32,581 nt of DNA from Actinomycetes bacterium (GCA_021795215.1 JAJYPS010000021.1:1-32581), one strand, 5' to 3'. Positions 1-8,328 are shown, counted from the first letter of the stretch. Numbers and translations are program-made. The notes: a model not told the origin generated them from the letters alone.

Positions 1-1
1 G

Positions 2-205
2 GCCTTCCTCGGAAATGTCGTTCTGGCCCTCAGCCTCCATCCGATCATCTGGGACCATGCACTGGCGGACCTTCGTCCTTTGGCCGACTCGTTCGTGTTC
101 GCAGTCCTCGTCCTGCTGTCCAGCCGCTTGCGGCTGCGCCTGCCCGCCGCCGCGACGGCGCTGGCGTGGATCGTGGTCGCCGCCTACAGGATGACGTCGC
201 TCTGA
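2..205 (+). CDS. C-terminal end of a membrane protein (partial)
   Basis: The window opens inside this gene, and only the last 67 codons before TGA at 203-205 are visible. The translation has two hydrophobic stretches (around FLGNVVLALSL and FVFAVLVLLSS, then ALAWIVVAAY) separated by short charged turns, so it is the tail of a polytopic membrane protein. There is no catalytic motif, and the family cannot be named. Its last 40 bases overlap the GTG start chosen for the next gene, which suggests translational coupling. The stop codon lies directly in front of a 7-bp tandem repeat. Confidence 0.6.
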   Translation, partial: AFLGNVVLALSLHPIIWDHALADLRPLADSFVFAVLVLLSSRLRLRLPAAATALAWIVVAAYRMTSL

Positions 206-1914
206 GCGAGGAGCGAGGAGCGGGGAGCGGGGAGCGGGGACGGGCCTACAGCCGCCGGGACTTCCTCCGCTGGGCCGGGGCGTCCCTGGCTGTGCCGGCG
301 GTCGGCATCTCGGCCTGGGAGGCATGGAGGAACCTGCAGGGCGGTCCGAGGGGGGCGGGGCACGAGGGCGGCGGCTCGTCCCGCGCCGGGAAGGGAGCCC
401 GTGGTCCGGCGCTCCTGACCTCTGGAGCGGGGGGAGTCACCGCCGCCTGGGTGCAGCACGAGAACTCGCTGCCGGGCACTGCTTCATGGTGCATATACGG
501 GAATGCGGTCCCGTCCACTCTCGACGGCTACGCGGACCGGGTGAGCGCATCCCGAGGGGAGCGGGTGACGCTGTACGTATCCTGCGACACGGCCTCGTTC
601 TACGTGGAAGCGTTCCGGATGGGATGGTACGGCGGCCGGGGCGGACGCCTGTTGTGGCGTTCGCCCTCCTTCCCGGGCAGGGTCCAGTCGGCTCCCGTCC
701 TGACAGCCGGTATCAACATGGTCGAATGCCACTGGGCACCGTCGGCATCGTTCACGGTAGGGAGGCACTGGCCCCCGGGCGACTACCTGTTGAAGCTGAC
801 TGCGGCGGGTGGTCAGCAGCGGTACGTGCCCCTGGTGGTGCGGGACGACGCCAGCCGGTCGGCGTTCGTCGTCCAGAATTCAGTGACTACGTGGCAGGCG
901 TACAACACCTGGGGCGGCTACTCACAGTACTTCGGCCCGGGCCACAGCTTCTCCACCCGGTCACGGGTGGTCTCCTTCGACCGTCCCTACGAGAGCCAGT
1001 GGGCCTACGGAGCCGCCGACTTCGTGGGCAACGAGCTGCCCCTGGTGATGCTGGTCGAGCGGCTGGGTCTCGACGTCACGTACTGGACCGACGTCGACCT
1101 GCACCAGCGGCCGGAGCTGCTCGGGAACCACCGCTGCCTGGTCAGCCTCGGCCACGACGAGTACTGGTCGCCGGAGATGTTCTACGGCTGCGTCACCGCC
1201 CGCTCCCGTGGTACGAACCTGGTGTTCCTCGGTGCGAACGCCTGCTTCCGGAGGATCCGGCTGGCGGCCTCGCCCCTCGGGCCGGATCGGCGGCAGATCT
1301 GCTACAAGGTGCCGACCGAGGACCCGCTCTACGGCCACGACAACTCGATCGTGACCGCCAACTGGCCGGATCCCCCCGATCCGAGACCGGAGAGCCTGCT
1401 GATCGGGAACATGTACCAGTCCTACGGAGTGCACGGCGACCTGGTCGTCGCGGACCCGGCCCACTGGACGCTGAGGGGCACCGGGATGGCCCGAGGGGAC
1501 AGACTTCCCGGAGTGGTCGGTCCCGAGTTCGACGGCTACGACCCGGCCGTGGCGGGGCCTCGCAACCTGGACGTGGTGTGCCACTCGCCCGTCGTGGCGC
1601 AGGGCACCCCCGGGTTCTCCGACATGACCTGGTACTCCGAGCCGGCCAGCGGAGCGGGGGTGTTCGCGTCCGGCACCAACCGCTGGGTCAACAGCCTGGC
1701 GCACAACAACGGAGCGATGAACCCCGGACTGGTGCACCCGCCGGTGCCGATCGTCACGTCGGCACTCACGACCGTGACGCACACTCTTCTTTCTGCCTGC
1801 GGAAGCGGACCCGCGGGCCGTTCCAATCCGTCCCGGGCAACCTGGCGCCAGTTCTACCCTCCTACGCCCACGCCGTCGGTGGCGTCCAACTACCGCACCT
1901 ACTGGGGCGCCTGA
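166..1914 (+). CDS. Tat-exported DMFA2-like protein (N,N-dimethylformamidase beta-subunit family)
   Basis: This 582-residue protein has a twin-arginine export signal (SRRDFLRW at residues 29-36, then a hydrophobic stretch LAVPAVGIS). The mature part carries features I associate with the N,N-dimethylformamidase large-subunit C-terminal family: WVQHENSLPG, a beta-rich YVEAFRMGWYGG segment, QNSVTTWQAYNTWGG, and SLGHDEYWSPEM. It is probably secreted. The family name does not prove amidase activity, because many members are uncharacterised. GTG 166 is the only start found upstream of the Tat motif. Between that start and the signal lies a 7-bp repeat of five units, so the frame of the whole protein depends on repeat number. 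The 3' end overlaps the convergent methyltransferase by 16 bp. Confidence 0.8.
   Translation: MDRGRRLQDDVALSEERGAGSGERGRAYSRRDFLRWAGASLAVPAVGISAWEAWRNLQGGPRGAGHEGGGSSRAGKGARGPALLTSGAGGVTAAWVQHENSLPGTASWCIYGNAVPSTLDGYADRVSASRGERVTLYVSCDTASFYVEAFRMGWYGGRGGRLLWRSPSFPGRVQSAPVLTAGINMVECHWAPSASFTVGRHWPPGDYLLKLTAAGGQQRYVPLVVRDDASRSAFVVQNSVTTWQAYNTWGGYSQYFGPGHSFSTRSRVVSFDRPYESQWAYGAADFVGNELPLVMLVERLGLDVTYWTDVDLHQRPELLGNHRCLVSLGHDEYWSPEMFYGCVTARSRGTNLVFLGANACFRRIRLAASPLGPDRRQICYKVPTEDPLYGHDNSIVTANWPDPPDPRPESLLIGNMYQSYGVHGDLVVADPAHWTLRGTGMARGDRLPGVVGPEFDGYDPAVAGPRNLDVVCHSPVVAQGTPGFSDMTWYSEPASGAGVFASGTNRWVNSLAHNNGAMNPGLVHPPVPIVTSALTTVTHTLLSACGSGPAGRSNPSRATWRQFYPPTPTPSVASNYRTYWGA
206..240 (+). repeat. 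7-bp tandem repeat, five units, inside the 5' coding region
   Basis: Two GCGAGGA units are followed by three GCGGGGA units, directly after the stop codon of the upstream gene. In the frame used here the tract encodes a Ser/Glu/Arg/Gly-rich stretch before the twin-arginine signal. Seven is not a multiple of three, so gain or loss of one unit would shift the reading frame. Confidence 0.9.
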
Positions 1915-2672
1915 CCTGCCTCCGGTCGGCGACCGACCACGGTGACCAGCGGGGCGAGCACCACCGGCTCGTCTCCGGGATGCACGCCCGTCAGAGAAGC
2001 CAGATAACTTCCGACGGGACCCCGGCCGGCCCAGGCCGGCGCCTCCGCCCACGAGTCGACCAACTCCAACCCGGCGTCCCTCACCAGGGCCGGCAGGAGG
2101 CTGCCCACGTCGGGATGCCTGGCGTGGGGCATCGAGAGCGGCCGGCCGCCGACGCGGCCGGCGCTGGTGATGGGTTCCTGCGCCACCAGGAACCGTCCCG
2201 GCCGCGTTGCTTGAGCCATCCGGTCGACGGCGAGGGCGGGGCTGGTCACGTGGAGCAGCAGGAAACGGCAGAACACCAGGTCGACCAGTTCGGGCAGACG
2301 GAGGTCCTCGACCACTTGGGTGATGGCTACCACTTGGGAGCGGGCAGCTGCGGCGCGTGCCACCTCGTCTCGGGCGGCAGGGTCGGAGTCCACCGCGTAG
2401 ACCCGTCCCTCACGCCCCACCATCTCGGCCAGGGCGACACTGACGTCTCCCTGGCCGGCACCTATGTCGGCGACCTTCCAGCCCCGAGCGATGCCCACCC
2501 GGTCCAAGGCGACTTCCAGGGGCCGGCGGTAGACGTCGTTGCGCAGCCCGAGCGCCCTGGGAGGCGGCGGTTTGCCGGGGTGGCCGGACGGTGGTGGCAG
2601 CAGGCTCGGAGGCACCTGGTGATCGTAGGGCGCCTCGAGTCCGATAGCGTGGCCGCCCGTGAGGGTCACCAT
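1899..2672 (-). CDS. Class I SAM-dependent methyltransferase
   Basis: The protein has a Rossmann-fold methyltransferase core: motif I is VADIGAGQGDVS, followed by the acidic strand end VYAVDSD, then VEDLRLPELVDLVFCRFLLLHV as motifs II/III. The substrate is unknown; small-molecule methylation is the general expectation. The start at 2672 (MVTLTGGHAIG) gives 257 residues; an upstream in-frame start at 2708 would overlap the divergent gene much further. Even the chosen start overlaps the divergent GTG at 2659 by 14 bp, so one of the two starts may lie further inside. The 3' end runs into the convergent DMFA2-like gene. No operon partner is visible. Confidence 0.8.
   Translation of the reverse strand: MVTLTGGHAIGLEAPYDHQVPPSLLPPPSGHPGKPPPPRALGLRNDVYRRPLEVALDRVGIARGWKVADIGAGQGDVSVALAEMVGREGRVYAVDSDPAARDEVARAAAARSQVVAITQVVEDLRLPELVDLVFCRFLLLHVTSPALAVDRMAQATRPGRFLVAQEPITSAGRVGGRPLSMPHARHPDVGSLLPALVRDAGLELVDSWAEAPAWAGRGPVGSYLASLTGVHPGDEPVVLAPLVTVVGRRPEAGQAPQ
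2645..2650 (+). promoter_or_regulatory. Predicted -10 box (TAGCGT) of a leaderless gene
   Basis: TAGCGT fits TANNNT and ends 8 nt before the GTG at 2659; no Shine-Dalgarno sequence is present. It lies inside the divergent methyltransferase coding region. Confidence 0.35.
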
Positions 2673-3123
2673 GCTGTTGTGCGAAGCGGCCCAGCTGGCC
2701 GAAGGCAAGCTCTACATCCTGGGGGCAGCGTGGAGCATGACCGGACCGGACCCGGCGCCTTCCGCGATCGCCTTCGTCCTCGACCTCGAGTGGACAGAGC
2801 TGGACTACCCGCATCACTGGGAGCTGTTCCTGGTGGACCAGGACGGTCAGGAGATCGTGCTCGAGACCCCGGACGGTCCCCAGCCGGTCGAGACCCGTGG
2901 TGACTTCGAGATCGGACGCCCGCCTGGCGTCCCGGAGGGAATCCCCATCAGCGTGCCTTTCGTGGTGAACCTGCCCCCCCTTCCCCTGCAGCCGGACGGC
3001 CGTTTCACCTGGAAGCTCAGCATCGACGGCCAGAACAGGACGGAATGGCAGTGCAGCTTCTCCACCCGTCCTCCGGTACCGCCCGCTCCGGAGGGCGTGG
3101 AGGACGGCCCCGCCCTTCTCTGA
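2659..3123 (+). CDS. DUF6941-like protein of unknown function
   Basis: This 154-residue soluble protein begins MRVTMLLCEAAQLAEGKLYI and continues GAAWSMTGPDP. That opening matches the DUF6941 family as I know it from Actinobacteria, where the first strand and the GGGW-like turn are conserved, and it supports the GTG start at 2659 over the internal ATG at 2671. The rest is beta-rich (FVLDLEWTELDYPHHWELFLVD), consistent with a small beta-sandwich. There is no signal peptide and no catalytic motif. The role is unknown. It lies 72 bp upstream of pilT on the same strand. Confidence 0.7.
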   Translation: MRVTMLLCEAAQLAEGKLYILGAAWSMTGPDPAPSAIAFVLDLEWTELDYPHHWELFLVDQDGQEIVLETPDGPQPVETRGDFEIGRPPGVPEGIPISVPFVVNLPPLPLQPDGRFTWKLSIDGQNRTEWQCSFSTRPPVPPAPEGVEDGPALL

Positions 3124-3195
3124 GGCGCCCCAGCCGGAGCCGGAGCAGACCGGCGGAACGCTCAGGCAGCTCTTCGCCGGAGCCGATACGGGACC

Positions 3196-4293
3196 ATGGC
3201 CCATGTGCAACTGGACGGTTGGCTGAAGCTGCTGGCGGATCGCAACGGGAGCGACCTCCACGTGAAAGTGGGCAGCCCTCCTCGTATGAGGGTGAACGGC
3301 GAACTGCTGAAACTGTCCGACCAACCTACCGTGAGCCCGTCGGACGCGGAGGAGATGGCCCTCTCGGTCATGCGACCGGAGCTGGCCGAGTCGTTCGGAC
3401 GGACCAACGAGGCGGACTGCGCCTATTCCGTGCCCGGTCTGGGCAGGTTCAGGGTCAACGTGTTCCGCCAGCGGGGATCGGTCGGGATGGTCCTGCGCCG
3501 CGTCCTCACGCACGCGCCCAGCTTCGACGAGCTGGGACTTCCCGAGGTAGTGGCCCGACTGGCCAGCGAGCAGCGGGGCATGGTCCTCGTCACCGGTCCG
3601 ACCGGCTCCGGCAAGACCACGACGCTGGCCGCCATGATCGACTTCATAAACCGGCACCGGGAGTGCCACATCGTCACCATCGAGGACCCGGTCGAGGTCC
3701 TGCACCGGGACGATCTGGCCTGCATCAACCAGCGGGAGATCGGCTTCGACACGGACGACTTCAAGAGCGCGATGAGAGCGGCGATGCGCCAAGACCCCGA
3801 CGTGATCCTGGTCGGCGAGATGCGCGACCCCGAGACCGTCGCGGCTGCGCTGTCCGCCGCGGAGACCGGACACCTGGTGCTATCCACTCTGCACACGGTC
3901 GACGCCAAGGAGACGATAAGTCGGATCGTCGACTTCTTCCCCCCCTACCAGCAGAACCAGGTACGGGTCGCCCTGGCGGGCTCGCTGAAGGGGACGATCT
4001 GTCAGAGGCTGGTCCCTTCGGTCGACGGGCTGTCGAGGGTTGCCGCGCTGGAGGTCATGGTCACCAACGGCCGCATCCAGCAGGCGATCGTGGACCCGGC
4101 CAGCCCGATAGACATCACGGAGCTGATCAGCGATGGCCAGTACTACGGGATGCAGACGTTCGACCAGGCACTTGCGGGACTGTTCGAGGCGGGCCGGATC
4201 GACCTCCGAGGAGCGTTGGTGGCGGCCTCCAACCCTCACGATCTCAAGGTCCTCCTCCAGCAGAAGGGCCTGGTGTCGTCGGGGCTCCGTTGA
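3196..4293 (+). CDS. pilT: Type IV pilus retraction ATPase PilT
   Basis: This hexameric secretion-superfamily ATPase powers pilus retraction at the inner face of the membrane. The 365 residues hold the N-terminal PAS-like domain (GSDLHVKVGSPPRMRVNGEL), Walker A GPTGSGKTTT at 134-143, Walker B VILVGEMRD at 203-211 and the His box HLVLSTLHT at 226-234. The C-terminal part has the ICQRLVP-type segment. The length is normal for PilT. No pilB, pilC or pilin gene is next to it, so it stands alone here; in Actinobacteria lone pilT homologues occur and the actual role may differ from twitching. A 15/22-bp tandem repeat begins directly at its stop codon. Confidence 0.92.
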   Translation: MAHVQLDGWLKLLADRNGSDLHVKVGSPPRMRVNGELLKLSDQPTVSPSDAEEMALSVMRPELAESFGRTNEADCAYSVPGLGRFRVNVFRQRGSVGMVLRRVLTHAPSFDELGLPEVVARLASEQRGMVLVTGPTGSGKTTTLAAMIDFINRHRECHIVTIEDPVEVLHRDDLACINQREIGFDTDDFKSAMRAAMRQDPDVILVGEMRDPETVAAALSAAETGHLVLSTLHTVDAKETISRIVDFFPPYQQNQVRVALAGSLKGTICQRLVPSVDGLSRVAALEVMVTNGRIQQAIVDPASPIDITELISDGQYYGMQTFDQALAGLFEAGRIDLRGALVAASNPHDLKVLLQQKGLVSSGLR

Positions 4294-4382
4294 GCGCTCC
4301 GCCATCCACCATCCGGCGCTCCGCCATCCGGCGCTCCGCCATCCGGTGCTCCGCCATCCACCATCCGGCGCTCCGCCATCCG
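4294..4382 (+). repeat. Tandem repeat with alternating 22- and 15-bp units behind pilT
   Basis: Immediately after the pilT stop lie five units in the order 22-15-15-22-15. The short unit is GCGCTCCGCCATCCG; the long unit has an extra ACCATCC before the last G. The fourth unit has one base change (GTGCTCC). The array ends at 4382. The following bases to 4493 contain no gene or clear hairpin. It has no unique spacers and is not a CRISPR. Confidence 0.9.
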
Positions 4383-4493
4383 GAGCCGCGCCGGGCCGGT
4401 CGACCTGCGGGTTGGTCGTGGGACGATTCCTGCCGGTGCCCGTGTCTCCACGCCGGCCGGGCGTCGGCCCACGTCTCGTGCCAGCATGGGGCG

Positions 4494-4994
4494 ATGGGTG
4501 CAGGAGCAGGCGTGTCCGCCGACGAGTTGGGCCATGCCCACTACAGGGAGGTGCTGGGCCGGTTCGCGACGGGCGTGACGGTGGTCACGACGCTGGACGC
4601 AGATGGCCCGAGCGGTTTCACCTGCCAGGCGTTCCTTTCGCTGTCTCTCGACCCGGAGCTGGTCGCGTTCGCGGCGGGGACCTCGTCGCGGACTTGGCAG
4701 CGCATCCAGCGAGCCGGCCGGCTCTGCATCAACCTGCTGTCGGACCGCCAGGAGAGCTTGGCCCGGGTCTTCGCGGAGAAGACCGAGCACAAGTTCGAAG
4801 GCGTCGGCTGGCATCGGAGCCCCCTCGGGATGCCCCTGCTGGAGGGCACGGTCGGCTGGATCGAATGTGAGCTGGTGGAAGTGCATCCTGCCGGCGACCA
4901 CGCTCTGGCTGTCGCCAAAGTGGGAGCGCTCGGGAGCGGTGACGGGCACCCCCTCGTGTTCTACAGAGGCGGTTACGGCACGTTCGGTCTCTGA
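4494..4994 (+). CDS. Flavin reductase-like (FMN-binding split-barrel) protein
   Basis: This 166-residue protein belongs to the flavin reductase-like family, seen in the short components of two-component flavin monooxygenases. Typical family segments are YREVLGRFATGVTVVTT, GFTCQAFLSLSLDPELVAF, RLCINLLSDRQE, and the C-terminal HPLVFYRGGYGTF. Such proteins use NAD(P)H to reduce FMN or FAD for a partner oxygenase. No oxygenase gene is adjacent, so the partner is unknown. ATG 4494 is chosen because the family N-terminus begins close to it; GTG 4512 is a possible alternative. Confidence 0.85.
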   Translation: MGAGAGVSADELGHAHYREVLGRFATGVTVVTTLDADGPSGFTCQAFLSLSLDPELVAFAAGTSSRTWQRIQRAGRLCINLLSDRQESLARVFAEKTEHKFEGVGWHRSPLGMPLLEGTVGWIECELVEVHPAGDHALAVAKVGALGSGDGHPLVFYRGGYGTFGL

Positions 4995-5037
4995 AGGGCG
5001 CTCACCCGGTTCGGTTACCGGCGTTCGTGGCGGCCGA

Positions 5038-5043
5038 TAGGGT
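5038..5043 (+). promoter_or_regulatory. Predicted -10 box (TAGGGT) of a leaderless gene
   Basis: TAGGGT ends 8 nt before GTG 5052. No ribosome-binding sequence lies between, so the transcript may begin at or near the start codon. Confidence 0.35.
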
Positions 5044-5051
5044 GTCGAGTC

Positions 5052-5603
5052 GTGCCCCGGATCGAACCTGCAGCCGACATTGCAGACGTGGTCGTGGTGG
5101 AGCTGGACCAGTATCCGGATCAGAGGGGAAGGTTCATCGAGACCTACCGGAGGTCCTGGTTCCCCCTCGGCAGGGAGATGGTGCAGTCCAGCCGGTCGGA
5201 CAAGACGGCGGGGTCGCTGGTCGGCCTGCACTACCACCTTCACCAGTCGGACTACTGGTACGTGCCGGAGGGCACGGCCCGGGTGGTGCTGCACGACCTG
5301 AGAGAAGGGTCGCCGACCGACGGCGCCACCTTGGTGCTGCAGTTGGGCGGCGACTCCCAGCGTGGTGTCTTCATCCCGCCGGGAGTAGCGCACGGCTTCG
5401 CTGCGTTGTCGGACATGATGCTCACCTACTGGGTGGACGGTTACTACAACCCCGACGACGAGCTGGGGGTGGCATGGGACGATCCCGCGATCGGGGCCGA
5501 TTGGGGGGTCGCGGAGCCGGTGCTGTCGGAGCGGGACAGGAGCAACCCCTCCCGCTCCGGCCTGCCCTCGTCCCGCCGGCCCTACTGGCGGATGCGCACC
5601 TGA
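5052..5603 (+). CDS. dTDP-4-dehydrorhamnose 3,5-epimerase-family protein (RmlC-like cupin)
   Basis: This 183-residue cupin has RmlC landmarks. RGRFIETYRRSWFP resembles the first strand region, LVGLHYH places a histidine at residue 60 where RmlC has its catalytic base, IPPGVAHGF (108-116) is the cupin turn, YYNP at 131-134 carries the candidate catalytic tyrosine, and AWDDPAIGADW (141-151) matches the WNDPxIGxxWP signature. RmlC enzymes epimerise dTDP-4-keto-6-deoxyglucose on the way to dTDP-rhamnose. No other rml genes are nearby, so the substrate could be another nucleotide-linked keto-sugar. The start is GTG 5052 without a clear ribosome-binding site. Confidence 0.82.
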   Translation: MPRIEPAADIADVVVVELDQYPDQRGRFIETYRRSWFPLGREMVQSSRSDKTAGSLVGLHYHLHQSDYWYVPEGTARVVLHDLREGSPTDGATLVLQLGGDSQRGVFIPPGVAHGFAALSDMMLTYWVDGYYNPDDELGVAWDDPAIGADWGVAEPVLSERDRSNPSRSGLPSSRRPYWRMRT

Positions 5604-5626
5604 GCAGGGAAGTATGAGCAGGGAAG
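5601..5626 (+). repeat. 12-bp direct repeat at the stop of the RmlC-like gene
   Basis: TGAGCAGGGAAG occurs at 5601-5612 and again at 5615-5626 (period 14). The first copy contains the stop codon of the epimerase-family gene. The rest of the 108-bp gap to serA shows only a short GGCC/GGCC inverted repeat. Confidence 0.8.
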
Positions 5627-5711
5627 CTGTACCCGTCTCGGCCCAACACAGGCCGGGACGTTCTGGGGGATTCAACTGAACCGATCTGGACCCACGAAAG
5701 GGAATGAACCG

Positions 5712-7283
5712 ATGGCACGGATCCTCGTCACCGAAGAGTTGGCACCTACCGGCATCGAGCTGATGGAGCAGGCAGGCCACGAGGTCGTGCAGAGCTTCGG
5801 CCTCACCCCTCAGGAGCTGGTCGAAGCGGTCAAGGGCGCGAATGCGCTCATCGTGCGCTCCGCGACCAAGGTGACGGCCGAAGTGCTGGGGGCGGGTTCG
5901 GACCTGGTCGTCGTGGGGCGCGCCGGGATCGGGGTGGACAACATCGACCTGGGAGAGGCGACCCGCCGTGGGGTGCTGGTGGTGAACGCCCCCGAGTCGA
6001 ACGTGCTGTCGGCGGCGGAGCACGCGATGGCGCTACTGCTGGCCCAGGCACGCAACGTGCCCCAGGCCCATGCGGCGCTGGTCCAGGGGCGGTGGGAGCG
6101 CAGCAGGTGGAACGGGATCGAGCTGTACGGCAAGACGCTGGGCGTGATCGGTCTGGGCCGGGTGGGGACGCTGGTGGCGATAAGGGCGATGTCGTTCGGA
6201 ATGCGGATCGTGGCGTACGACCCATACGTGTCGGCAGACCGTGCCCGCCAGCTGGGAGTGGAGATGACCGACCTGCCGGATCTGCTGGGCCAAGCCGACT
6301 TCGTGACCATCCACCTGCCGAAGAGCGCCGAGACGATGGGCCTTCTCGGCGCGGACATGCTGGCCCGAGCGAAGCCGGGCCTGCGCATAGTGAACACCGC
6401 CAGGGGCGGCATAGTGGACGAGGACGCGCTGGCGAAGGCGGTGGCCGAAGGCAGGCTGGGCGGCGCGGGGCTGGACGTGTTCGCCAGCGAACCGACCACG
6501 TCGTCCCCGCTGTTCGAGCTGGACTCGATCGTCGTCACGCCTCATCTCGGCGCTTCCACCGCCGAAGCGCAGGACAAGGCCGGCGTGACGATCGCCGAGC
6601 AGGTGGTGTCGGCGCTGGACGGCCAGCTGGTCCCCTTCGCAGTCAACCTGTCGTTCAAGGAGGTGCCCGAAGCCGTCCGGCCGTTCCTCGACCTGGCGGA
6701 GCAGCTGGGTCGGCTGCTGGTCTCCCTGGAAGGCGCCCTGCCGTCCGGCCTGGAGGTCGAGTGCAGCGGCAGCCTGGCGTCGTCGGACACGAAGGTGTTG
6801 ACGTTGGCGGTGCTGCGGGGCCTGCTGGCGGTGGGCACAGAGGAGCCGGTGTCCTACGTGAACGCACCTCGGGTGGCGGCCGACCGGGGCCTCGAGGTAC
6901 GGGAGTCGCTGACGGCGTCGGCGAAGGACTACGTGAACCTGCTCACCCTCCGGAGCGGGAGCCATTCCGTGTCCGGCACGCTGGCGGGCTCCCGGGGCGA
7001 GCCGCGGGTCGTGATGGTGGACGACCATCGGGTGGAAGTGCCCCCTGCTCGCAACATGCTGGTGGTTCGCAACGACGACCGGCCGGGCATGATCGGCATC
7101 GTGGGCACCGTGCTGGGGGAGCAGGGCATCAGCATCTCGTCCATGGGCGTCGGCCCCTCCGCGGAGGGGGGGACGGCGCTGATGGTGCTGTCCACGGATC
7201 AGCCCGTCGGTGCGGCCGTCTGCGACCGGCTGTCGCAGCAGGAGGGCATTCTCGACGCCCGGGCGGTGACCGCCTCGCCGTGA
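5712..7283 (+). CDS. serA: D-3-phosphoglycerate dehydrogenase
   Basis: SerA oxidises 3-phosphoglycerate to 3-phosphohydroxypyruvate with NAD, the first step of serine synthesis. The 523-residue protein is the long actinobacterial form. It has an N-terminal substrate-binding part, the NAD-binding motif GVIGLGRVG at 144-152, the NTARGGIVDEDAL and TPHLGAST catalytic-region segments, an intervening ASB domain, and a C-terminal ACT domain (VVRNDDRPGMIGIVGTVLG, about 450-520), which in related enzymes senses serine. ATG 5712 is preceded by GAAAGG at good spacing. The stop overlaps the GTG of fdhD (GTGA), so the two genes are translationally coupled. Confidence 0.95.
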   Translation: MARILVTEELAPTGIELMEQAGHEVVQSFGLTPQELVEAVKGANALIVRSATKVTAEVLGAGSDLVVVGRAGIGVDNIDLGEATRRGVLVVNAPESNVLSAAEHAMALLLAQARNVPQAHAALVQGRWERSRWNGIELYGKTLGVIGLGRVGTLVAIRAMSFGMRIVAYDPYVSADRARQLGVEMTDLPDLLGQADFVTIHLPKSAETMGLLGADMLARAKPGLRIVNTARGGIVDEDALAKAVAEGRLGGAGLDVFASEPTTSSPLFELDSIVVTPHLGASTAEAQDKAGVTIAEQVVSALDGQLVPFAVNLSFKEVPEAVRPFLDLAEQLGRLLVSLEGALPSGLEVECSGSLASSDTKVLTLAVLRGLLAVGTEEPVSYVNAPRVAADRGLEVRESLTASAKDYVNLLTLRSGSHSVSGTLAGSRGEPRVVMVDDHRVEVPPARNMLVVRNDDRPGMIGIVGTVLGEQGISISSMGVGPSAEGGTALMVLSTDQPVGAAVCDRLSQQEGILDARAVTASP

Positions 7284-8143
7284 CTGCGGTCCGGGTGACG
7301 AACGAGCTTCCACAACGGGCGGGGCCGGTCACCGAGGTGACGATCGGGCGGGTGCGCTCCGGTAGCGAGCCGTGCCTGGGAACCGACCATCTTGTCGGGG
7401 AGGAGCCACTCGAGATACGGGCGGGGGCAGCCGGCCAGGCAGCAGAGCCGGTGGCAGTCACCATGAGGACGCCCGGCGACGACTTCGAGCTGGCGACCGG
7501 CTTCCTGATAACCGAAGGAATTGCTCCTGGTCCCGAGTCGGTGCTGTCGGTCCGTTACTGCCCCACGGCAGACCAGCAGCAACTGCACAACGTGGTGCTC
7601 GTCCGATTGTCCGTCGCCGTCCGGGCCGGCGTAGGAGCACGCACCTATGCCACGTCGAGCTGCGGGCTGTGCGGCAAGGCGTCGCTGGACCAGTTGGGAT
7701 GGCGATGCGAGCCGCTGCGGGGCGGTCCCCGGCTGGCGAGCTCGGTCGTGGTCGGCATGGCAGGCTCGCTTCGAGTGGCGCAGCCGCTTTTCGACACGAC
7801 CGGCGGCATCCACGGCGCAGGGCTGTTCGACAGCGGTGGTCGCCTGGTGGCGGCCCGGGAGGACGTAGGCCGCCACAATGCGGTCGACAAGCTGATCGGT
7901 CACGCCGCCCGGGCCGGCATCGGACCCCTGGTGGACTATGCAGTGATGGTGTCCGGCCGTGTCGGTTACGAGATCGTGCAGAAGGCGGCCATGGCGCGGG
8001 TAGCCGTGCTGTGCGCCGTGTCGGCGCCCACCAGCCTGGCCGTCGAGACCGCGGAACGGTTCGGCGTGACGCTGGTCGGCTTCGTTCGCAACGGCGGGTT
8101 CAACATCTACTCCCACCCCGAGCGAGTCGAACTGGGCAGCTGA
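7280..8143 (+). CDS. fdhD: Formate dehydrogenase accessory sulfurtransferase FdhD
   Basis: FdhD carries sulfur from a cysteine desulfurase to the molybdenum cofactor of formate dehydrogenase, which is needed for activity. The 287-residue protein has the redox pair C128-GL-C131 in SSCGLCGKAS, equivalent to the essential CxxC loop. It also has the conserved segments GDDFELATGFLITEG, FDTTGGIHGAGLF, AREDVGRHNAVDKLIG and VSGRVGYEIVQKA. The GTG start overlaps the serA stop. No formate dehydrogenase or other molybdoenzyme gene is in the window, so the target lies elsewhere. The 3' end overlaps a small minus-strand ORF by 37 bp. Confidence 0.95.
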   Translation: MTAVRVTNELPQRAGPVTEVTIGRVRSGSEPCLGTDHLVGEEPLEIRAGAAGQAAEPVAVTMRTPGDDFELATGFLITEGIAPGPESVLSVRYCPTADQQQLHNVVLVRLSVAVRAGVGARTYATSSCGLCGKASLDQLGWRCEPLRGGPRLASSVVVGMAGSLRVAQPLFDTTGGIHGAGLFDSGGRLVAAREDVGRHNAVDKLIGHAARAGIGPLVDYAVMVSGRVGYEIVQKAAMARVAVLCAVSAPTSLAVETAERFGVTLVGFVRNGGFNIYSHPERVELGS

Positions 8144-8313
8144 CCCAGCACGGTGATCGGATGGTCGGGCACCGGTTTTGGGGCGACCGGCGGCCAGCCG
8201 TCAGTGGCCAGGATGTTGGGCCCGGACGGCCGGAACTTGCGCCAGAGGTAGACCACCGCCGTCAGCAGCGCCATCCGCTCGACCGACGTGACCAGGCGTG
8301 CTGCCGTTCTCAT
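8107..8313 (-). CDS. Small hypothetical protein downstream of leuD
   Basis: This 68-codon ORF starts with ATG 15 bp after the leuD stop on the same strand and would be the third gene of leuC-leuD. The N-terminal part is amphipathic to hydrophobic (MALLTAVVYLWRKFRPSG) and is followed by a proline-rich tail. It could be a one-helix membrane peptide. No family is recognised and the ribosome-binding sequence (GGGCAGG) is only fair. It overlaps the 3' end of fdhD, so part of its sequence is constrained by that gene. It may be a chance ORF. Confidence 0.35.
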   Translation of the reverse strand: MRTAARLVTSVERMALLTAVVYLWRKFRPSGPNILATDGWPPVAPKPVPDHPITVLGQLPSSTRSGWE

Positions 8314-8328
8314 CGAACCTGCCCGGCG

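Noticed and set aside
324-2903. An open frame of 859 codons on the plus strand
   Set aside because: It is a high-GC shadow: the protein is Arg/Gly/Pro-rich without any fold pattern and overlaps well-supported genes on both strands.
4294-4382. Possible CRISPR array
   Set aside because: The units are directly adjacent with no unique spacers, and there are no cas genes in the window.
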